Shown here: positions 27,066 through 36,035 of the stretch, in pieces | Layout: each line of letters opens with the position of its first letter | Numbering within the stretch: the stretch's first letter is position 1 | From: Dawidia soli | Lineage (GTDB): Bacteria; Bacteroidota; Bacteroidia; Cytophagales; Cyclobacteriaceae | Assembly (NCBI RefSeq): GCF_018598185.1 | Contig: NZ_JAHESC010000004.1 | Span: 124,001-188,000, forward strand | DNA: 64,000 nucleotides | Reading direction: 5' to 3' | Made by a program: the position numbers and the translations under genes | Notes under the pieces: generated by a model | Told to the model about the DNA's origin: nothing | Seen by the model: only the letters and a program-made list of their open reading frames with translations | Databases searched by the model: none

Positions 27066-27085
27066 CGAAACATTTGGAACGCGCT

Positions 27086-27328
27086 ATGCAAGATATCCCC
27101 CAGAAGGTCACCAAGATATTGACGGAAAAACTCGGCATTGCAGAGTCGGAGATCACCCCCGAAGCAAACTTTGTAAAAGACCTGGGCATCGACTCCCTGG
27201 ACTATGCCGAGATCGTGATGGAGTTCGAGCAATCGTTCGACATCCGCATTCCGGACGACGACGCCGAGAAGCTCCAGACCTATGGACAGGCTGTCAAGTA
27301 CATCCAGGACAAGGTCAGCAAAAAATAA
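27086..27328 (+). CDS. acyl carrier protein, stand-alone
   Basis: This 80-residue carrier protein has the phosphopantetheine site GIDSLDYAEI and acidic helices. It resembles the primary AcpP more than the pigment carrier at 573-830, but no fab gene flanks it. Many Cytophagales have several carrier proteins, so it may serve fatty acid synthesis or a special lipid. The ATG at 27086 is preferred; a TTG at 27074 would add four residues. A lipid kinase gene begins 25 bases after its stop, which suggests a lipid-related role for the pair. Confidence 0.85.
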   Translation: MQDIPQKVTKILTEKLGIAESEITPEANFVKDLGIDSLDYAEIVMEFEQSFDIRIPDDDAEKLQTYGQAVKYIQDKVSKK

Positions 27329-27353
27329 ATCCCGCTCGTTCCCGTCACCGGGA

Positions 27354-28292
27354 ATGCAGGCAACGGTCCTACCCTGCTGCGCCGTGAACACTCCAGGAAA
27401 GAAGGTACTCTTCATCGTCAACAAGTACGCCGGCACGGGCTACCAGCCCGCGGTGGAAGGGCGTATCATCGACGCCTGCGAGCAGGCCGATGCCGAATGT
27501 ACCATCGAGTTCACCCGCGCCGCCGGTCATGCCGTGGAGCTGGCCGAGCAGGCTCCCCAACAAGGTTTTGACTTCGTCGTGGCCGTAGGCGGCGATGGCA
27601 CCATCAACGAGGTAGCCCGCGGCGCCCTGAAGGCCAACATCCCCATGGGCCTGATCCCCCGCGGCTCCGGCAACGGCCTCTCCCGCCACCTGGGCATACC
27701 GTTAGGCGTAGCCGATGCCGCGAAGGCCCTTTTCCAGAGCACCATCGTGCCGATGGATGCTTTTACCGTCAACGGCAAGCTCTCCCTGAATGTATCGGGC
27801 ATCGGCTTCGACGGTCATATTGCCAATCTCTTTGGCGGCACGAGCAAACGCGGATTGGCGGGGTATGCGAAGCTGACGATGCAGGAGTTCTTTGCTTTTC
27901 GGGAGTTTGAGGCGGAGATCACCATCGGTGCGCAAAAAAGTACGGTTAAGGCTTTTATTATTGCTATCGCTAATTCTTCTCAATATGGTAACAATGCGCG
28001 CATCGCGCCACGCGCGTCTGTGACGGATGGGTTACTGCACGTTAATACCATGAAGAAGGTGCCCGTATACCGCGTGGATTTTATCTATAATATGTTCGCC
28101 GGGGATGTTGGTAGGACTTCGTTCTGCGAGGTGCAGGAGGCTGCGTCGCTGGTTATTCGTACGTCGAAACCCGTGGCCTATCATGTGGATGGCGAGCCGA
28201 GTGGGCACAATACGGAGTTTAAGATTGATGTGCTGCCGGGGGCGATTCAGATTCTGGCGCCTGTCGTTGGCAAGCGAGTAAATAAACGGTAA
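27354..28292 (+). CDS. YegS/DagK-like lipid kinase
   Basis: The protein of about 312 residues has the diacylglycerol kinase catalytic-domain motifs: a nucleotide strand KKVLFIVNKYAGTG, GGDGTINEVARG, and PRGSGNGLSRHLGIP. Family members phosphorylate diacylglycerol, sphingolipids or phosphatidylglycerol at the membrane. I use the ATG at 27354; a GTG at 27384 fits the conserved start of the domain equally well. It follows the carrier protein gene closely, so the two are likely co-transcribed. Substrate is not predictable from sequence; sphingolipids occur in this phylum and are a candidate. Confidence 0.88.
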   Translation: MQATVLPCCAVNTPGKKVLFIVNKYAGTGYQPAVEGRIIDACEQADAECTIEFTRAAGHAVELAEQAPQQGFDFVVAVGGDGTINEVARGALKANIPMGLIPRGSGNGLSRHLGIPLGVADAAKALFQSTIVPMDAFTVNGKLSLNVSGIGFDGHIANLFGGTSKRGLAGYAKLTMQEFFAFREFEAEITIGAQKSTVKAFIIAIANSSQYGNNARIAPRASVTDGLLHVNTMKKVPVYRVDFIYNMFAGDVGRTSFCEVQEAASLVIRTSKPVAYHVDGEPSGHNTEFKIDVLPGAIQILAPVVGKRVNKR

Positions 28293-28396
28293 TTACAGGA
28301 TGTCGAATATGGGACCAATGGACGACGGCCCATAGCTGCTTAACCCCTCGTTATTCTTTTTAAAATTATCTACACTAATTATACACTGAAAAAAGC

Positions 28397-28417
28397 CACG
28401 GATATTGGCTATCCGTG
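28397..28417 (-). terminator. terminator of the small membrane protein gene
   Basis: CACGGATA (28397-28404) pairs with TATCCGTG (28410-28417) around a 5-base loop. On the minus strand a run of Ts follows, as expected for the gene that ends at 28459; the plus strand is also T-rich, so it may act both ways. Confidence 0.75.
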
Positions 28418-28458
28418 ACTTCTTTATATATTTTCTTCGCGTCACAATTTCCACCACC

Positions 28459-28788
28459 TTACCTAAGAGCAGAAACCGTTATCAAATAGAGTATTACCAA
28501 AAGGCCGCAAAACAGCAACGACAGTTTAAAACCAATAGCAAATTCAAGTTTGCCCATAGATCTTGACACCAAAAATCCAATAACCGCCGTTGTTATCAAA
28601 ACTACCAAGTATATTGCCATCGATTCAATCAAAACGTCGATCACATCGGTGAATTGGCCGACCAAATCGTTACTAATGTCAGAGACATAGACAATCCCAG
28701 CAAAATATCTTATAATCAAAAACAGAAAGACTGAGAAAAGGACAAATAATAGAAAAACCTTGTATCTATTCATTGTTTTTTTTTGCAT
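28459..28788 (-). CDS. small membrane protein coupled to an RHS remnant
   Basis: This 109-residue protein has three to four predicted membrane helices (about 10-28, 55-75 and 85-105) and no other motif. Its ATG overlaps the stop of the upstream gene as TAATG, so it is probably translated by reinitiation; a second ATG lies at 28773. A run of nine A bases follows the first codon. Small membrane proteins beside RHS-type genes are sometimes immunity proteins, and that is a possibility here, but nothing in the sequence proves it. Local base composition is AT-richer than the window, which may indicate transfer. Confidence 0.6.
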   Translation of the reverse strand: MQKKTMNRYKVFLLFVLFSVFLFLIIRYFAGIVYVSDISNDLVGQFTDVIDVLIESMAIYLVVLITTAVIGFLVSRSMGKLEFAIGFKLSLLFCGLLVILYLITVSALR

Positions 28789-29027
28789 TATTCACAGCTA
28801 TTTTTTTCATTCGCCTCCTTATGACCGACCCACTCACCGGTTGTGCCTATCGGGATCGCTTGCCCGACATATGTAAGCGCCAACGGAATTTTAAGATCAC
28901 CATCCCCAATTGTATACAATGGGATGTTCAACATCGCTGTACCCGAAGCCAGATTCACCTGGGGTTCAACTTGCGCCCATGTTTTGCAACATATGCACAG
29001 CAGAAGCACGAGGATAGTCTTATTCAT
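28788..29027 (-). pseudogene. N-terminal remnant of a Bacteroidota RHS/YD-repeat protein
   Basis: This 79-residue product has a signal peptide (MNKTILVLLLCICCKTWAQ). The mature start VNLASGTAMLNIPLYTIGDGD is followed by LKIPLALTYVG and GEWVG. This is the conserved opening of the giant secreted RHS-like proteins of Bacteroidota, which continue with LGW and many YD repeats. Here the frame leaves the family right after WVG and stops 12 codons later. The gene is therefore a truncated stub, either decayed or reduced to a secreted peptide. The ATG at 29027 is chosen because it begins the signal peptide. Confidence 0.65.
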
Positions 29028-29378
29028 ATGAATTATTATCGGTAGCGTTGACAGAGCAATTACAATGCAGACATCAAACAATTAATATAACCTGATTTGT
29101 CGCAATCTAACGGCAACGTTGCATCGCCATAAAAGATTACACACATCTGCGTGTCAATATTACATAATATCCGATTCGCTTCGGTGGCTAAATAGTGTAA
29201 AAAAGTAGTCGATCGTTTGCGAGCAGAATGATCTTTGTCCGTTTTCCGTTTGCAGACGGACTTTTTCCACAGGTTGCCATTTACGGTTTCTCACCTGATC
29301 AGATGACGGTTTTTCAACAAAAAAACCACGAGGGTTAACTCGTGGCTTTAAAAAATGGGACACCGCAAACTGCCTTGC
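29028..29378. other. intergenic region, AT-rich, without a convincing gene
   Basis: This 351-base region separates the RHS stub from the next secreted-protein gene. It holds the terminator at 29326-29345. A 67-codon open frame on the minus strand (29160-29363) spans that terminator and is not accepted as a gene. The rest is AT-rich and shows no RNA gene or clear promoter that I can support. Confidence 0.6.
29326..29345 (-). terminator. terminator of the 29379-30053 gene
   Basis: CCACGAG (29326-29332) pairs with CTCGTGG (29339-29345) around GGTTAA. The minus strand continues into a run of seven Ts, right after the stop of the leftward gene. Confidence 0.85.
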
Positions 29379-30053
29379 CTAATTTTCGTTAGCAAAACGT
29401 ACAATCTTCGCGAGGTCTTCTTTCTTTTTATACGAAAGACGATTGTCCTTAGCATATTTTTCGATCTGGTCTTCGCGTCCTTGAAAATTATCTACAACCT
29501 TCTTTCCGGCCCTGGTCACATTCGTCGCCTGGCCATCTCTCACTAAAAACAAATCTTCTTTCTTCACGGCTTTGTCACCACGGCTACCAACGTCCAGCGC
29601 TGCATTGTAATTACCTGCGATAATGTCTACCGAAGGCTTTGCATAGAGTGACGTTTTACCTGTAGCCAACACTTCGACCAGGCCGGTGAGGCCTGGTACC
29701 TGCTGGCGATTGGCATTTAAAAAGAGCTGTTTGCGAGGCACCACGGCAAGCTCGAAACCTTTGATCTTGGAAAGACTGGCAACCTTGATTCCGGCGTCGG
29801 TGTTGATCTCGAGCAAGCTATTTTTAACGTCGTATTTCAGTGATAGGTCTTTGAGGGTATCACCTGACAGCAGCATGAGGGTACCATAGGTCCAATCATC
29901 CTGCAGGTAGACGCTTTCGATCTTTTCGGGTTTGGGTTGGAATTCGTTATAACCACCGGAAGTGCGGTCTACGACGCGATCGGCGCGCATGTCGCCCTGG
30001 GCAAACGTTGTCAGGACGGGAATAGTAAAGAGAAAAGCTGCTATAAACCGCAT
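29379..30053 (-). CDS. secreted hypothetical protein, 224 residues
   Basis: This protein has a signal peptide ending at TTFAQ (about residue 19). Its mature part contains beta-rich repeats and the segment GTLMLLSGDTLKDLSLKYDVKNSLLEI, a pattern I associate with secreted Bacteroidota proteins of unknown role. The C-terminal 70 residues are Lys-rich and helical. It is monocistronic, with hairpin terminators on both sides. No function is assigned. Confidence 0.7.
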   Translation of the reverse strand: MRFIAAFLFTIPVLTTFAQGDMRADRVVDRTSGGYNEFQPKPEKIESVYLQDDWTYGTLMLLSGDTLKDLSLKYDVKNSLLEINTDAGIKVASLSKIKGFELAVVPRKQLFLNANRQQVPGLTGLVEVLATGKTSLYAKPSVDIIAGNYNAALDVGSRGDKAVKKEDLFLVRDGQATNVTRAGKKVVDNFQGREDQIEKYAKDNRLSYKKKEDLAKIVRFANEN

Positions 30054-30067
30054 ATGTTAGGTATTAA

Positions 30068-30094
30068 AAAAGGGGCCGAAATATAGCCCCTTTT
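30068..30094 (-). terminator. terminator of the SusC/SusD operon
   Basis: AAAAGGGGC (30068-30076) pairs with GCCCCTTTT (30086-30094). On the minus strand the stem runs into Ts, 35 bases after the last gene of the operon (stop at 30129). Confidence 0.85.
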
Positions 30095-30128
30095 ATGTTA
30101 AAACAATCAAATGGTTTATGTCGATTGA

Positions 30129-30662
30129 CTAAAAATCGTCTTCTGTGAAGCCGGTGCGTCGATGACCTTGCACGACAAAGGTTGTAGCGAACGGCGTTGT
30201 ATCATCTTCGAACTGGATCTCGAAATAGATGCTGTCCGTTTTTACACCAGTTCTGGATTTACCGCCATCGATAAAGATTTGACCGTTGAGGACGTTGACT
30301 TTGATGTCGTACAGCTCGCCACCCGGAGTAGCCGTGCTGGTCACCTCGTCAGCCGAAAACTTCTTCGACGTAGGGTCGATCTGAGTCTTAATTTTATACG
30401 TCCAGAAATTCCCCCCGGCGGCGGTCGGATTGACAAAGTCAGAAAGAAGCATTTCGGTGTTGACGTTAGCCGCGGTGTTCGAGGTAATGATCTCGGAATA
30501 GCCACCCCCTGCATCTTCGCCGTCCACCGAGTAGGTTACCCACCACTCCCCGGCTATTTCTTGTCCTGCGGTGCGTCCGATGCTCGGATCATCAGAATCA
30601 CAGCTCAACAGAACCATGCCCGAAAACGCTGCCAGGAACGTTCCTATTAGTATCTTTTTCAT
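30129..30662 (-). CDS. Lipid_bd-like surface lipoprotein of the SusC/SusD operon
   Basis: This 177-residue protein has a lipoprotein signal (VLLSC, Cys21) and acidic residues after the Cys (DSDDPS). The mature part resembles the putative lipid-binding family that often follows SusD genes: GEWWVTYSVDG near the start, ITSNTAANVNTEML, and paired beta strands. Assignment is by pattern memory only. It is the last gene of the operon, 20 bases after the previous stop. The ATG at 30662 is chosen; upstream in-frame TTG is less likely. Confidence 0.75.
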   Translation of the reverse strand: MKKILIGTFLAAFSGMVLLSCDSDDPSIGRTAGQEIAGEWWVTYSVDGEDAGGGYSEIITSNTAANVNTEMLLSDFVNPTAAGGNFWTYKIKTQIDPTSKKFSADEVTSTATPGGELYDIKVNVLNGQIFIDGGKSRTGVKTDSIYFEIQFEDDTTPFATTFVVQGHRRTGFTEDDF

Positions 30663-30682
30663 ATTGCGATTCAATTGAAAGT

Positions 30683-31333
30683 CTATTTTTGTTTATTAAA
30701 GTTTCTAAGCGCAGTGCCGTAACCGGGGTTGATCACAACCCAGTGATAGGCCGAACCATCTGCCTCTACGGTAGCATTCTGTGCATAGAACGGATTGCCC
30801 GCTACTAACTGATACGGTACACCTAACACGCCGGGCGCATAGTGATAAAAGTTAACCGTAGTTGCAGGACCCGGCTCTTTTACACCACCGATGTTATCGG
30901 TTTGATACAAGTTCGCCTTGCCTGCTACCTTTGTCACCGTCGAAATGCCCTGGTCACCCGCATCGCGCTTATACTTACCGGTCAGGTCGCTGCCGGCGAC
31001 GTCCGGCGAGATCACGCCTACATACCGATATTGCGTAGCCGGAAAACCGTCTCTGTTCACAGCGGTATATTCGATGACATACACACCGGGTACATTGGGA
31101 TTCACTACGTCTCCACCGGTTGTAACTTCGATCTCCGCACCTTCTTCGGTTGCTTTCACGCCGGGTTCTGTCCAGGTTCCTCCTTGCGGAATGCTGTTCC
31201 ACTGATCACCGGTCAATGTTATCTCGGCATAGTATGTTATTTTCGATACTCCTCCTGTCGATTCTTCGTCGCATCCGTACAGGAGCGCCACCGCCAGGAA
31301 TAAGGCCGAAACTATATAGAATCTATGTTTCAT
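30683..31333 (-). CDS. DUF5011/BT_2262-like surface lipoprotein
   Basis: This 216-residue lipoprotein has a signal ending LLYGC (Cys21) and an acidic DEES tail. An immunoglobulin-like domain follows (about 40-110: WTEPGVKATEEG, NVNPN-like turns, GVYVIEYTAVNRDGFPA), typical of DUF5011 modules. A separate C-terminal domain contains VNFYHYAPGVLG. Such lipoproteins lie next to SusD in many Bacteroidota loci and sit on the cell surface. Its gene starts 26 bases after the SusD stop. Ligand unknown. Confidence 0.75.
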   Translation of the reverse strand: MKHRFYIVSALFLAVALLYGCDEESTGGVSKITYYAEITLTGDQWNSIPQGGTWTEPGVKATEEGAEIEVTTGGDVVNPNVPGVYVIEYTAVNRDGFPATQYRYVGVISPDVAGSDLTGKYKRDAGDQGISTVTKVAGKANLYQTDNIGGVKEPGPATTVNFYHYAPGVLGVPYQLVAGNPFYAQNATVEADGSAYHWVVINPGYGTALRNFNKQK

Positions 31334-31359
31334 TGTTGTTGTCGTTAATTGTGATTACG

Positions 31360-32835
31360 CTACTTCTTATCCCACCAAACTTTGGTTGTAATCGGCACCT
31401 GCGGCGGCGTATTGGGGTTTCTGTTGCGTTCCGTCTCGGGGAACAACAGGCGTTTCGGATAGTTCCCTACGCCGGTCACACCACCAATGGGGTATACCAG
31501 GTCGCCCGGCTCGTAGCCTTCGTCATCATAGTTAAGACCTTTGAACTCCGGGTAACCCAGACGGTTGCGTTCGAAGAACGCTTCCAGGCCTTCGATGCCG
31601 GCCAGGGCCGCCCACTTCTGTACGGCAATGGCTTTCAGGTTCTCTTCCAGGGTGCCGTTGGGATAGTCGTAAGGACCTCCGTCATAATAATCTTCTGCAC
31701 CTGTCGCAATACCCAGTCGCTCGAAGGCTACTTGAATACCGGTTTCATACAATCCCTGGGCAGCGCCCGTGCCGGGGCCCATGCCGCGAGCCGCTACTTC
31801 GGCCTGCAGGAAGAGTACCTCCGACAACGACATGAAATACAGGGTATCGGTGGGACCGATCATCGCTGTAGAGATATCGTTCGGAACGATCTGAACCGTA
31901 GAGGCTCCGAAGTTACCCTGCTCAATGCCTCTGAAACCTTTAGCGCCTTCGTTGAACAGTTTCTCTCTGCGCAGCGTATCGTCATTGATCGTCAAAAAGT
32001 CCATGAAGGTCTTGCTGGCTTTGATATTTTCACCGGTATTCAATTTGCGTCGGTCAGCTTCGTAGAGCGGATTGCTCTTGTTCTCTACATTGTCGAATTG
32101 CGACATGGTCGCGCTCGTCGTAAGGAAATTCGCGCCCCCGGTATACAGCGCTTCGATGCCGCTCTGCGCTACCGCAGGACGGGCATAAATCTGGCGCAGG
32201 TAGATTTTCAGCTTCAGGGTATTGGCAAATTGAATCCACCGATCTACATCTCCACTAAACAGCAGGTCTTGCTTGCCGGGATCGGTATTGGTGCTTGCGT
32301 CAAAGTCCCTGCCCAGCGCGTCATCGATGCGCACAATAAGCGAATCGTATACCTGCTGTCCAGGCCGGAAATGCGGGTGTTGAACAACATTTCCCTGGAG
32401 GGCTTCGTCGAACGGAATTTCATCATAAATATCGGCCAGCATCTGGTATACATAGCTCTGCATCACCGTGCTCATGAGGTATATGTTCCAGTCGCCAGTC
32501 TTTTTAGACTCTGTCCGGGCATATTCCAGATCCCGCAGGGAGCCGCTATAGAGCTCGTTGAAATCCGGGTTCAGCGTAGACTGCTGAACGATGTAGGCAT
32601 CGAAGTTCTTATATTGGTTCGAGCCGTTGTTCTGCGCCCAATACTGAACCCACATGCCACCCATGATGTTGTAGTTGCTGCCCAGCCGTGCACCGGCTGA
32701 CGCGATCCCTGCCGGCAAAGCCAATGCAGGGGTATTGGTAGGTGCGTTGTTCGGATCTTCATTCACGTCCAGAAAATCGCTGCAGGACGCGAGCGCGGCA
32801 GTACATGCCGTTAAGAATATCGCTATCTTTTTCAT
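31360..32835 (-). CDS. SusD/RagB-family nutrient-binding lipoprotein
   Basis: This 491-residue outer-membrane lipoprotein has a signal ending ALASC (Cys18) and the opening SDFLDVNEDPNNAPT typical of the SusD-like_2 group. Helical TPR-like segments follow (LRDLEYARTE, STVMQSYVYQMLADIYDEIPFDEAL). SusD proteins form a lid over the SusC channel and bind substrate at the surface. The SusC gene ends 20 bases upstream, so the two form the standard pair. No glycosidase is nearby, so a peptide or other non-glycan substrate is as likely as a sugar. Confidence 0.92.
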   Translation of the reverse strand: MKKIAIFLTACTAALASCSDFLDVNEDPNNAPTNTPALALPAGIASAGARLGSNYNIMGGMWVQYWAQNNGSNQYKNFDAYIVQQSTLNPDFNELYSGSLRDLEYARTESKKTGDWNIYLMSTVMQSYVYQMLADIYDEIPFDEALQGNVVQHPHFRPGQQVYDSLIVRIDDALGRDFDASTNTDPGKQDLLFSGDVDRWIQFANTLKLKIYLRQIYARPAVAQSGIEALYTGGANFLTTSATMSQFDNVENKSNPLYEADRRKLNTGENIKASKTFMDFLTINDDTLRREKLFNEGAKGFRGIEQGNFGASTVQIVPNDISTAMIGPTDTLYFMSLSEVLFLQAEVAARGMGPGTGAAQGLYETGIQVAFERLGIATGAEDYYDGGPYDYPNGTLEENLKAIAVQKWAALAGIEGLEAFFERNRLGYPEFKGLNYDDEGYEPGDLVYPIGGVTGVGNYPKRLLFPETERNRNPNTPPQVPITTKVWWDKK

Positions 32836-32855
32836 GATCGTAATCTGTCTAATGT

Positions 32856-35800
32856 TTAGAATCCGGCTTTCAGGCTGATACCATAGCTTCTCACAGTAGG
32901 GCCTACGGCGAACTCACCCGAGAACGCGCTCACTTGCGAGCCGTTGTAACCGGTGATCTCCGGATCGACGATGTTGTTGGACGAAGGAGTCCACAGGAAC
33001 AGGTTTCTGCCCACCAGGCTCACGTTGAGGCTGGTGATCGGCGTGCTTTGCAGCAACGACGACGGCAGGTTGTAGCTCAACACGACTTCGCGCAATTTAA
33101 CAAAGGTTCTGTCCAGCACATGACCACGTTCCTGGTACAGGTTCGTAGAGGAGTTCATGTACTCCGAGAAATTGTTGACGTTGACCGGAATATCGTTTTC
33201 TACATATACCGGGGCGTCGTCCGTACCAACCTGCTTCACCGAGTTCGGCACGATAAACGGCTTGCGGTCATTGTACAGGGTGTTGGTCGAGTTACCCACG
33301 AATTCCATCAGGCGCTTCGTGTAGGAGTACATGTCGCCACCGCGACGGTAGTCGAAGGTGAACGCCAGGCTCAGGCCTTTGTAGATGAACTGGTTGCTCA
33401 GACCGGTCACGAAGTCGGGCTGCATGTTACCGATGAATCCTTTTTCGGCGGACGCCGTCGGAATACCTTGTGCGTTTACGATGATGTGTCCGTTCGGATC
33501 ACGGGCGTAATCAACGGCTTTATAGGCACCCACGGGACGGCCTTTTGCCGCTACGAAGTCGATACCATAGATGCTGTTGATCAGGAACTCATCCAGACCA
33601 TCCGCGAGGGCAATAACCTTGTTGCGGTTAAATGTCCAGTTGCTTGTCACTGTCCAGCTGAAGTCACCGATTTCGACCGGTGTTACGCTTACCAACAACT
33701 CGAGGCCCTTGTTTTGTACTTTACCCAGGTTGTTGAAGTATGTGGTATAGCCCGTCGAGTTGGCTACCTGCACAGGCAGGATCTGGTCTTTGGTGTTTTT
33801 GTTATACAGCGTCAGGTCGATGCCGAGACGGTTCTGGAAGAACTTCAACTCGGTACCTACTTCCACTTCCGTGGTGATCTCAGGCTTCAGGTTGGGGTTA
33901 CCCAACTGGTTCGATACTTCGAACGCATTGATACCCTTCAACGGGAAGCGAAGCTCGCCAAACGACAGCTGTACCGTGCTCGGTACAAAGACGTTATAAA
34001 CCCCGTACGGGTCGGCATCACGACCTGTTTGCCCCACGGCTACACGCACCTTACCAAAAGAAAGCGGACCACCGCCGAGCGACGCAAAGGCGTCTGAGAA
34101 CACCAGGCTGGCGTTGGCACCGCCGTAGAAGTACGAGTTGTTGCCTTTGGGCAATGTAGACGACCAGTCGTTACGGGCCGAGGCGCTGAAGTACAGGTAA
34201 TCTTTATACGACAGTGAAGCTTGTGCATATACACCTACCAACCGGCGCAGTGTGGTGTTTGTGATAATGGTCGGCGGGTTGGCACTGTTGGCCAGCACAT
34301 AAAAGCGCGGAACGCTCAGGTTGCTGGCGTAGGCATCATAATCATCCTGACCACGCTGGTTTACGTTGTGACCAACGAAGCCGTCGAAGTTGAGATCGGA
34401 AGAGATCTTCTTATTGAACGAAAGAATGAGATCGCTGTTTACCTCGCGCGAGTAGCGCGAACGGTTAAACACTGTACCCGGCACGTCGATCTCGCTGGCG
34501 TTATAGCCTTCGTTGTTGAATGTTGCAATAGCGATCCAGTCTTTTACCTGCGAGTTGGCTACGTCGGTACCGATGCGCCATTTTGCGCTGAACCAATCGG
34601 TAAAGTGATAATCGAAATTGAGGTTACCCTGAATACGGTTTTCGACAAAGTCGTTACCATTTTCTTTCAGTACGAACCAGGGATTCTGGTTATATGGCGT
34701 ATAGAAGTTGTCCAGGTTGTAGAACTTGTTGTTGTAATCCTTCATGTCCACCACGCTGAGATCGTTGGGGATCTGGATCATTTCCTGGAACAACGTCGCA
34801 CCGTTTGCCCCCTGCCCTACCGTTACGGCTTTGGCATTTTTGAGGAAGTAGTTGATCGACGACGATACGCTCAGCTTCTTGCCGGTGTAAGAACCGCGGA
34901 AGGAAAACGTATTGCGTTTGTACGAATCGGCATCCGTGGGAATGATACCGTCTTCCGACGTATTACCATACGAGAAGTAGTACGTCAGCTTGTCTGTACC
35001 ACCGCTCACCGAGACGGTGTTCATGAAGGCTGTACCGACATCGTAGAAATCGCGGATGTTGTCTTCCAACGCCACATAGGGTTTGATCAACTGAGAGTTG
35101 TCGACCACGTTACCCCAAATGCGGGTGCGGCCGTCGAATTTCGGCCCCCAGCTTCCGTTTTGTGTCAGGTCGTTGATACCGTTCCAGCCCTGACCAAACT
35201 CCTGCTGTACTTCCGGCAGGCGCAGCGGCGTGCTGAAGGTAGCCGAGCTGCTCACGTTTACACGCAGGCGGTCGCCGGTCTTACCTTTTTTGGTGGTGAT
35301 CACGATCACACCGTTGGCGGCACGCGAACCGTAGAGGGCGGTAGCCGAGGCGCTTTTCAGCACCGTAACAGACTCAATATCGTCGGGGTTGATATCGTTG
35401 GCACGGTTACCAAAGTCCTGCTGGCGGTTGGCGTTGTTGTTGTCGGAAGTGAAGTTGTTAAAACCGTTGTTGATCGGCACACCGTCAATAACGTACAGTG
35501 GGTTGTTGTTACCCCCGATGGAGTTTACACCGCGAATGGTGACAAACGTCGCAGCACCGGGCTGACCCGAAGAAGAGTTTACGATCACACCGGCAACTTT
35601 ACCTTGCAGCGCGTTGATGGGGCTGAAGGAACGTCCTTGTGATACTTCTTTGCTGCTGACCGTGGATGCCGAATACCCCAGGGCGGCCTGGCTGCGTTCC
35701 ACGCCGAGGGCGGTAACAACCACTTCGCTGAGTTGCGTCATGTCCTGGTTCATGGCTACGTCGATCACAGAACGCTGGCCGACTTCGATCTCTTGTGTGA

Positions 35801-36035
35801 TCAAGCCGATGAAAGAGAATGTCAGCGTGCCACCGGTAGCGGGGATGGTGAGTGTATAGACCCCGTTTACGTCAGTTGTGGTACCGTTTGTAGTACCCTT
35901 CAGCAAGACGTTCACGCCGGGAAGCGTTGAACCGTCTTCTGCTCCTGTTACCTTGCCGGTAACGGTTCGTTCCTGTGCCCACACTACACTTACATGCAGC
36001 AGACAAAGGAACCCAATTAGTAAAGATTTCCTCAT
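32856..36035 (-). CDS. SusC/RagA-family TonB-dependent receptor
   Basis: This 1059-residue outer-membrane receptor has a signal peptide (about 1-20, ending VVWAQ). A carboxypeptidase-like beta domain follows (TVTGKVTGAEDGSTLPGVNV), then the TonB box region, the plug (ALQGKVAGV, VTIRGVNSIGGNNNPLYVIDGVPINNG) and a 22-strand barrel ending RSYGISLKAGF. It imports large ligands with energy from TonB. The ATG at 36035 begins the signal peptide; an upstream ATG would add 18 residues. It heads a four-gene operon with SusD and two lipoproteins. Confidence 0.95.
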   Translation of the reverse strand: MRKSLLIGFLCLLHVSVVWAQERTVTGKVTGAEDGSTLPGVNVLLKGTTNGTTTDVNGVYTLTIPATGGTLTFSFIGLITQEIEVGQRSVIDVAMNQDMTQLSEVVVTALGVERSQAALGYSASTVSSKEVSQGRSFSPINALQGKVAGVIVNSSSGQPGAATFVTIRGVNSIGGNNNPLYVIDGVPINNGFNNFTSDNNNANRQQDFGNRANDINPDDIESVTVLKSASATALYGSRAANGVIVITTKKGKTGDRLRVNVSSSATFSTPLRLPEVQQEFGQGWNGINDLTQNGSWGPKFDGRTRIWGNVVDNSQLIKPYVALEDNIRDFYDVGTAFMNTVSVSGGTDKLTYYFSYGNTSEDGIIPTDADSYKRNTFSFRGSYTGKKLSVSSSINYFLKNAKAVTVGQGANGATLFQEMIQIPNDLSVVDMKDYNNKFYNLDNFYTPYNQNPWFVLKENGNDFVENRIQGNLNFDYHFTDWFSAKWRIGTDVANSQVKDWIAIATFNNEGYNASEIDVPGTVFNRSRYSREVNSDLILSFNKKISSDLNFDGFVGHNVNQRGQDDYDAYASNLSVPRFYVLANSANPPTIITNTTLRRLVGVYAQASLSYKDYLYFSASARNDWSSTLPKGNNSYFYGGANASLVFSDAFASLGGGPLSFGKVRVAVGQTGRDADPYGVYNVFVPSTVQLSFGELRFPLKGINAFEVSNQLGNPNLKPEITTEVEVGTELKFFQNRLGIDLTLYNKNTKDQILPVQVANSTGYTTYFNNLGKVQNKGLELLVSVTPVEIGDFSWTVTSNWTFNRNKVIALADGLDEFLINSIYGIDFVAAKGRPVGAYKAVDYARDPNGHIIVNAQGIPTASAEKGFIGNMQPDFVTGLSNQFIYKGLSLAFTFDYRRGGDMYSYTKRLMEFVGNSTNTLYNDRKPFIVPNSVKQVGTDDAPVYVENDIPVNVNNFSEYMNSSTNLYQERGHVLDRTFVKLREVVLSYNLPSSLLQSTPITSLNVSLVGRNLFLWTPSSNNIVDPEITGYNGSQVSAFSGEFAVGPTVRSYGISLKAGF

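Noticed and set aside
28786-28830. Short 14-codon frame with a strong GGAGG site between the RHS stub and the membrane protein
   Set aside because: Too short to support as a gene; the purine-rich site more likely aids translation of the membrane protein, if it acts at all.
29160-29363. 67-codon open frame on the minus strand in the gap after the RHS stub
   Set aside because: It spans a strong terminator hairpin and has no recognisable domain. The sequence might belong to a dispersed repeat, but one copy cannot show this.
31150-32700. 516-codon open frame on the plus strand
   Set aside because: Antisense shadow of the SusD gene and its lipoprotein neighbour; no start context or recognisable domain.
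34221-35642. 473-codon open frame on the plus strand
   Set aside because: Antisense to the well-supported SusC gene; produced by codon bias of the real gene.
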